From: Dictyobacter vulcani
Lineage (GTDB): Bacteria; Chloroflexota; Ktedonobacteria; Ktedonobacterales; Ktedonobacteraceae
Direction: 5' to 3'
NCBI RefSeq assembly: GCF_008974265.1
Contig: NZ_BKZW01000001.1
Span: 930,001-994,000 of the forward strand
Length of the DNA: 64,000 nucleotides
Under the pieces are notes generated by a model. It searched no databases, had not been told where the DNA came from, and was given only the letters and a program-made list of their open reading frames with translations. Of this stretch, positions 59,657 to 64,000 are shown in pieces (position 1 is the stretch's first letter; every line of letters begins with the position of its first letter). The position numbers were made by a program, and so were the translations under genes.

Positions 59657-59857
59657 ATGAAAAATCGCTACTATGTCCAACCTTTAACTGATCAGATTTT
59701 TTTGATTCGCGAACGTACATCCATGAGTGGCGAACCCGGACCAAATGATCCAATCGTTCGATCATTCAGTGTACGTCATGATGCTTATATGTATGCCGGA
59801 AAAATAAATAACGAGGGGCTTGAAGCCAATCCTGTGATAGAAAAAAAGCGTTCATAA
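59657..59857 (+). CDS. 66-aa hypothetical protein
   Basis: A small soluble protein beginning MKNRYYVQPLTDQIFLIRE. GGAGG stands 10 bases before the ATG. The sequence alternates short β strands and a helix (RSFSVRHDAYMYAGKIN) and ends in basic residues. It has no recognised family, but codon pattern and ribosome site favour a real gene. A long perfect palindrome lies 80 bases downstream. Confidence 0.65.
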   Translation: MKNRYYVQPLTDQIFLIRERTSMSGEPGPNDPIVRSFSVRHDAYMYAGKINNEGLEANPVIEKKRS

Positions 59858-59935
59858 CCCATGCTTTTACCTGTTTATTTCTTCACACCTTCTGTTTGAA
59901 AGAATTTAACGGCGACGCCATTCACACAAAACGAA

Positions 59936-59994
59936 TTTTAGTATGTCGTGTTGAATAATGTGTATTACGCATTATTCAACACGACATACTAAAA
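59936..59994. repeat. 25-bp perfect inverted repeat
   Basis: Two 25-bp arms (59936-59960 and 59970-59994, outer ends TTTTAGTATGTCG / CGACATACTAAAA) flank a nine-base loop. The ends carry T before and A after, the reverse of an intrinsic terminator. No coding capacity. A mobile palindrome, a replication- or protein-binding site or a structured RNA are all open. Nothing else is seen between 59858 and 60194. Confidence 0.75.
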
Positions 59995-60194
59995 CAAGAG
60001 TGCCCATCACATGCTCTTCTCACTCCAGAGCAGGTCCGAGGCCGTAAAATCCGCCCCATTATTCCATCTTTTGGTTGAAGCAAAGTATTGACCCTTCTGC
60101 TATCTTCTCATTACTATCCTTTGCAGCACTGCTTGTGTGTTTTTAGTACATAGGTCGATGCATGCACAGTTGGTCTACAATGAGGAGAAAGCCA

Positions 60195-61373
60195 ATGTCC
60201 TCTTTTCCAAATTTCAATGCTGTCCCGAAAGGCAATACAAATTCCAATGCACTATGGACGAGACGCTTTCTCATTGCATTAACTATTGTCGCCTGGATGA
60301 TCATTCTGACAGGAGTATGGTTCATTTTAAGCAAGGTGCTCGGTGCCTTAATTATTCTTGGCATCTCAGCCTTGATCGCCTATGTGATCTATCCCCTGGT
60401 AAGGCTGCTGGAGCGTTATATTCCCCGTCCCATCGCTATCTTGCTTGTCTACCTGGGGGTCCTGACCTTACTCCTCCTCCTGATCTATTTTGTGATTCTG
60501 ACCGCGATAGCGCAACTGGCCACCCTGATCGTCTCGATCCAAAAGAGCCTGCCCGATCTTCTTAACAGGATTCAGCCACTTATCAGCAATATCACAAAGA
60601 CCAGTATCTCTCCCAATCAGTTACTGGCCTCAAGTGAACAAATTCTTAATTACCTGCTATCAGTAGCAGGTAATATCTTACCGCTGGTAAATAGTATTTT
60701 CTTAATTGCGATCAACATTATCATTGTTACCTCTTTAAGTGTGTATTTCCTGCTGGACGGACATCATACTATCCAGTGGCTACGTGAACAAACACCGGTA
60801 CGGATACGTGCTAAAATCAACTTTTTCCTGAATACACTCCACAGTACAATGGGAGGATTTGTACGTGGACAAATCACGTTAGCGACAATCATTAGCGCGA
60901 TTATGTGGATTGGGTATACAATTATTGGCGTTCCTTATGTTATGCTTATTGCGATCATTATTTTTGTGTTTGAATTTGTACCACAGATTGGCTCATACAT
61001 TTCAATTGGCATCGCTATCGCTCTAACACTCGTAACAAAAGGATGGCAGACCGCCTTGATTGTAACGATATTCTCTGGTATCGTACAAGGTGGATTAGAT
61101 GGCCAGGTGTTAGCGCCGCGTATTCTCGGGCATTCAGTAGGCATACATCCGATCATTTCAATTGGAGCACTACTGATAGGTGCCGATCTATTTGGTCTCC
61201 TCGGGGCTCTTTTTGCCGCCCCGATTGCTGGCATTATACAAATTTTTGTCCTGACATATTGGAATACCTGGGTAAAACGTCATCCAGAAGAGTTTCCCGA
61301 AGAGATCACAAGTCAGTTGCCTGTGCTTCCTCGCAGTGTCACAAAGACGATACCGGAAGCCAGACCTACATGA
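60195..61373 (+). CDS. AI-2E family transporter (PerM/YdiK-like permease)
   Basis: A membrane protein of about 392 residues with eight hydrophobic helices: two near 25-65, one at 70-100, the central soluble part (about 105-160) and five more to residue 360. The family signature appears in GGFVRGQITLATIISAIMWIGY, FEFVPQIGSYISIGIAI and the PxIGAL-type HPIISIGALLIGADLFGLLGALFAAP. Members export small molecules or exchange ions; AI-2 export is shown only for some. The ATG at 60195 has AGGAG eight bases upstream, so an upstream ATG at 60162 is rejected. Confidence 0.92.
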   Translation: MSSFPNFNAVPKGNTNSNALWTRRFLIALTIVAWMIILTGVWFILSKVLGALIILGISALIAYVIYPLVRLLERYIPRPIAILLVYLGVLTLLLLLIYFVILTAIAQLATLIVSIQKSLPDLLNRIQPLISNITKTSISPNQLLASSEQILNYLLSVAGNILPLVNSIFLIAINIIIVTSLSVYFLLDGHHTIQWLREQTPVRIRAKINFFLNTLHSTMGGFVRGQITLATIISAIMWIGYTIIGVPYVMLIAIIIFVFEFVPQIGSYISIGIAIALTLVTKGWQTALIVTIFSGIVQGGLDGQVLAPRILGHSVGIHPIISIGALLIGADLFGLLGALFAAPIAGIIQIFVLTYWNTWVKRHPEEFPEEITSQLPVLPRSVTKTIPEARPT

Positions 61374-61451
61374 TTACCATAAACACGGGAGGCATCGGGC
61401 GGCTAAACTTTCTAGTTGAGGCCGTTTTCATTGTCCGGTGGAGGAAAAATT

Positions 61452-61907
61452 GTGACTGCCAATGTGGCTCAATTCGCAGGAGCATTACAAGCGATTTCCA
61501 CTCTGACTGCCCGTCAACCAGCACAACCGGTGCGCGTCGCGATCATCGGATCCACATCCTTCTCACCATTATCACTGGTCACGTCCTTTATCGCCCATTT
61601 GCCAACCAACTGTGTCATCCTCTCCAGCCAGACAGACAAGGTTAATCAACAGGCGCTTACAACAGCTCGCCACTATGGATATAAAGTTGAAGAGTTTATG
61701 CTGGATTGGACACAGCTAGAAGCAGGTTCAGTGGATGCAAAGGATAACGAACTCATACATAGCGCTTCGATTATCGTAGCGTTTTGGGGTAACCAGGGTC
61801 AGGGCATCGCCAGTATACTTGCTGCCGCGCGTGAAGCAAAGATACCAGTCTTTACCATTTCACCACCTACATCGCTTCCCCGGCCTATCCAGCGACCACT
61901 TTTTTAA
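61452..61907 (+). CDS. SLOG-like (YspA/DUF2493-type) Rossmann protein
   Basis: A protein of about 151 residues starting at a GTG with GGAGG six bases upstream. VRVAIIGSTSFSPLSLV opens a Rossmann-like fold, followed by LPTNCVILSS, ALTTARHYGYKVEEFMLDW, HSASIIVAFWGNQGQGIASIL and AREAKIPVFTI. This fits the SLOG superfamily of nucleotide- or ligand-binding proteins, some of which act in stress or defence signalling. No effector gene is adjacent. The call is tentative. Confidence 0.72.
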   Translation: MTANVAQFAGALQAISTLTARQPAQPVRVAIIGSTSFSPLSLVTSFIAHLPTNCVILSSQTDKVNQQALTTARHYGYKVEEFMLDWTQLEAGSVDAKDNELIHSASIIVAFWGNQGQGIASILAAAREAKIPVFTISPPTSLPRPIQRPLF

Positions 61908-61986
61908 CTGAAAAGTTCACTGAAGCATAACAGTAAAAAGACAAAAATCAGCCTTGTTAAATCAGGACTATTGTCTTACGCGAAAA

Positions 61987-62021
61987 GGGAGTGCCTATCC
62001 AAACGGATAACAGGCACTCCC
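61987..62021. terminator. bidirectional terminator
   Basis: GGGAGTGCCT (61987-61996) and AGGCACTCCC (62012-62021) form a perfect stem, with inner TATCC / GGATA pairs. AAAA lies before it and TCTTATTT after it, between convergent genes. Confidence 0.82.
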
Positions 62022-62051
62022 TCTTATTTAGAGACTAACAATTTCTATTTT

Positions 62052-62849
62052 TTACCAACGAGGAGGTTGAGACTGGGTTGGCTCCTGGGGCTGCTGAGAC
62101 TGCTGATTCCAGGGCTGCTGAAACTGCTGGTGATTGATTGGCTGACCGGGTGTAGCGGTCTGGGCTTCAGCTTCAATTTCAGCTCTTTCGGCAGTAGCGT
62201 GTTCGGCACGGGCACGTCTGTCATTGCGTATATGACGCCAGATGTACAGAACAACCAGCACAACAATGGCGGCTACAACCACATACTCGAAGCTTTTGTA
62301 GTATGGCTCGATGGTGGCCATGTTACCATTCAATACAACACCGGCATAAGCAAGTAAGACACACCATGGGAAAGAACCAACAAATGAATAAATACAGAAT
62401 TTAATAAAAGACATCCTGGTGATGCCAGCTGGCAGGGAAATGTAGGTACGTACGACGGGAAGCAAACGCGAGAAAAACGCCGTTGCACTACCCCAACGCT
62501 GGAAGAAGCGGTCCGCTAAATCAGCATCGTGCTGTGAGATCAAAACATAGCGGCCATACTTTAGCATCAACGGACGACCACCTTTATAGCCGATCCAATA
62601 CGCTAAGATAGAACCAATAAGACATCCCACGGCACCGGACAAACCTAACAGCACAACACCAACAGGAGTACTCACGCCTGGAAGAAGCTTATGCTGGGCT
62701 AATAATAATCCTGCCACGGGCATGACGATTTCACTGGGCAAGGGAATACAACAGCTTTCAATCGCCATCGCCAACACGATACCTAATAGACCAGTTGAGA
62801 TATAGAGGTTGGTAATAAAAGTCGTTAAAAGATCCGAAATCTGGGCCAC
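62052..62849 (-). CDS. DedA-family (VTT domain) membrane protein
   Basis: A 265-residue DedA protein. Hydrophobic helices near 15-30 and 45-80 enclose the reentrant motif ESCCIPLPSEIVMPVAG. The F-x-R-x-x-P motif FFSRLLPVVRTYISLPAGITRM carries the conserved Arg residues, and helices near 150-170 and 183-200 follow. The C-terminal 60 residues are a charged helix and a Gln/Pro-rich tail (NHQQFQQPWNQQSQQPQEP). DedA proteins move undecaprenyl phosphate or phospholipids across the membrane. A GTG start at 62849 has AAGGAGG upstream. Confidence 0.93.
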   Translation of the reverse strand: MAQISDLLTTFITNLYISTGLLGIVLAMAIESCCIPLPSEIVMPVAGLLLAQHKLLPGVSTPVGVVLLGLSGAVGCLIGSILAYWIGYKGGRPLMLKYGRYVLISQHDADLADRFFQRWGSATAFFSRLLPVVRTYISLPAGITRMSFIKFCIYSFVGSFPWCVLLAYAGVVLNGNMATIEPYYKSFEYVVVAAIVVLVVLYIWRHIRNDRRARAEHATAERAEIEAEAQTATPGQPINHQQFQQPWNQQSQQPQEPTQSQPPRW

Positions 62850-62946
62850 GTCTGCCTCCTTCGTAGAGCTTGCAATTTTGCCTCATACTAGCACATTTTA
62901 TCGAAAGAGGCTAGGATCATCGGTCCTGAAAAAAGGGCACCAGCAT

Positions 62947-64000
62947 TTATTCATCATCACGTCCTGGGGCCAGATTGCGTGAGGAGCGACGTGTTTTCGG
63001 TGGCTCAACCTGCTGTGCCAGCTCGCCTTTTAGTGCATCATCATCATACATATATGGTGCGCGGCGCACAAGCGGTTTTTTCAAATTTCCAGTTGAAATT
63101 TTTTGATCGAATACTTCTGTTTCAGGATCTGTATATTGGTACTTTTGGGAGGATAACGGCTCTTGATGCGACGCAAAAGAGCGATAAGAGCTATCCGGAT
63201 CTGGACTGGCATCAACAATGCGCCGACCTCTTCGTGGATAATCCTCTGGATCACTATCTTGTTGCGCACGAGCGTTCTGACGATATCCATGTGAAGTAGG
63301 CGGCTTCTGAACAGGCCGTTGTTTATTAGTATCTTGATAGCGTGACAAAGGTGCAGAAGGACGCCGTGAACGATAGTCAGTATAATCCTCCGAAAAGCCC
63401 TCTTCGGCACGCTGGGATGCTTCCTGACGAGCAATACGCAAAGCCCGCGACTGAAACTGGCCTCTGGTCATTTCTGATTGATAGCCAGGAAAACCTGGTG
63501 GGTTGAGACGCCGTGTGGTTGCCCGTCGGCTGGGGCTCTCAGTATCACGTCGAGATGGTTGCCTTGATGCAGGCATGCCCTGTTGTGTCGAAGGCGATCG
63601 ATACGCCGGATATTGATCTGAGTCAGTATAACGTGAGGAAGGTGCCGGGAGTTGCCGCCGGGGAGCGGGAAGATAGCGTAGATCATCTTCATAGTCTTCG
63701 TCTCTGACTCCACGAGCAGACGGCATATCTTCTTGCGCTTCTATATAAAAGGTTCTGGCAACCCGTTCAGGCACTTCTCGATATTCATAGATAACCTGTT
63801 GAGGTTCAGCATAAAACTCCTCTTCTTCTTCCATTTCGGTGTGCACATGCTCATCATGGCGACGTGAGAGGTAAGCAAAAAGAGTTAAAGAGATGGGAAT
63901 GCTAAGGAGTAAGGCCGCCAAACCACCGATCAAGCCCCCTAAAACCCAGGAATTCAAAGTATTCGCGTACCAGAGAACAACCGCAGCACCTATAATAAAC
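62947..64000 (-). CDS. membrane-anchored disordered protein, partial at right edge
   Basis: The frame has no stop between 64000 and the TGA-side end at 62947. Upstream of a TTG at 63957 it still reads hydrophobic residues (FIIGAAVVLWYANT), so the start probably lies beyond the window. A helix GGLIGGLAALLLSIPISLTLF follows, then about 300 residues rich in Arg, Glu, Ser and Tyr with little order, for example YDDDALKGELAQQVEPP near the end. Function unknown. Such tails suggest a scaffold or envelope-anchored regulatory protein. Confidence 0.7.
   Translation of the reverse strand, partial: FIIGAAVVLWYANTLNSWVLGGLIGGLAALLLSIPISLTLFAYLSRRHDEHVHTEMEEEEEFYAEPQQVIYEYREVPERVARTFYIEAQEDMPSARGVRDEDYEDDLRYLPAPRRQLPAPSSRYTDSDQYPAYRSPSTQQGMPASRQPSRRDTESPSRRATTRRLNPPGFPGYQSEMTRGQFQSRALRIARQEASQRAEEGFSEDYTDYRSRRPSAPLSRYQDTNKQRPVQKPPTSHGYRQNARAQQDSDPEDYPRRGRRIVDASPDPDSSYRSFASHQEPLSSQKYQYTDPETEVFDQKISTGNLKKPLVRRAPYMYDDDALKGELAQQVEPPKTRRSSRNLAPGRDDE

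Noticed and set aside
1..64000. CRISPR array, tRNA or rRNA genes
   Set aside because: No regularly spaced repeats were seen, and no cloverleaf or rRNA-like sequence was recognised other than the tRNA-like part of tmRNA. This was read by eye, so a tRNA scan could still find one.

Overview
The window looks like chromosomal DNA of a Chloroflexota bacterium, most likely a ktedonobacterium. This is an inference from the mix of gene families (MoxR-DUF58-transglutaminase cluster, AttH lipoprotein, DUF2079 and GT2 envelope proteins, an Eco57I-like methylase, many PAS/GAF sensors) and moderate GC. No rRNA or marker gene fixes the taxon. Coding density is ordinary, genes lie on both strands, and several intrinsic terminators separate convergent genes.

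Layout. 1-10.7 kb: a DUF4388 gene cut by the left edge, a GAF/PAS sensor kinase with its OmpR-type regulator, a PhoD-like phosphatase, an AttH-like lipoprotein and a frameshifted MMPL exporter. 10.8-26.5 kb: smpB with a structured leader, an ABC-2 exporter operon with two acetyltransferase genes, an orphan 64-codon gene with its own promoter and terminator, the moxR-DUF58-tgpA operon, acyP-gatC-gatA, a D,D-carboxypeptidase and a sugar-phosphate isomerase-like protein. 26.8-39.8 kb: a 133-bp MITE-like element with a 10-bp target duplication, a metallophosphoesterase with a large acidic insert, pth, a frameshifted WYL regulator, mfd, and envelope/lipid genes (DUF2079, GT2, GDPD).

39.9-49.6 kb: the tmRNA gene ssrA carries an integrated 9.2-kb element bounded by 44-bp direct repeats of the ssrA 3' end. 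The element holds a tyrosine integrase, an excisionase-like HTH protein, a rolling-circle Rep-like protein, a lytic transglycosylase, small zinc-ribbon and membrane proteins, a divergent HTH regulator behind a cluster of TGACT repeats, and an SMR-like membrane protein. At least four of its genes are broken by one-base indels. 49.8-54.4 kb: directly beyond the right attachment repeat lies an AT-rich defence locus with an Eco57I-like methylase (split by a frameshift), a separate PD-(D/E)XK-like nuclease candidate and a standalone domain related to the N-terminus of Mrr-type restriction proteins.

54.9-64 kb: an orphan PAS histidine kinase, a secreted protein with a frameshift in its signal peptide, a DHA2-type MFS exporter, a small 66-aa gene, an AI-2E-family permease, a SLOG-like protein, a DedA protein and a membrane-anchored disordered protein cut by the right edge.

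The most notable signals are the tmRNA-integrated element with its att and arm-type sites, the restriction locus next to it, the small orphan gene at 16.5 kb with a palindromic leader, the MITE, and a recurrent pattern of single-base indels mostly in homopolymers. That pattern means either real decay (denser inside the element) or consensus error.
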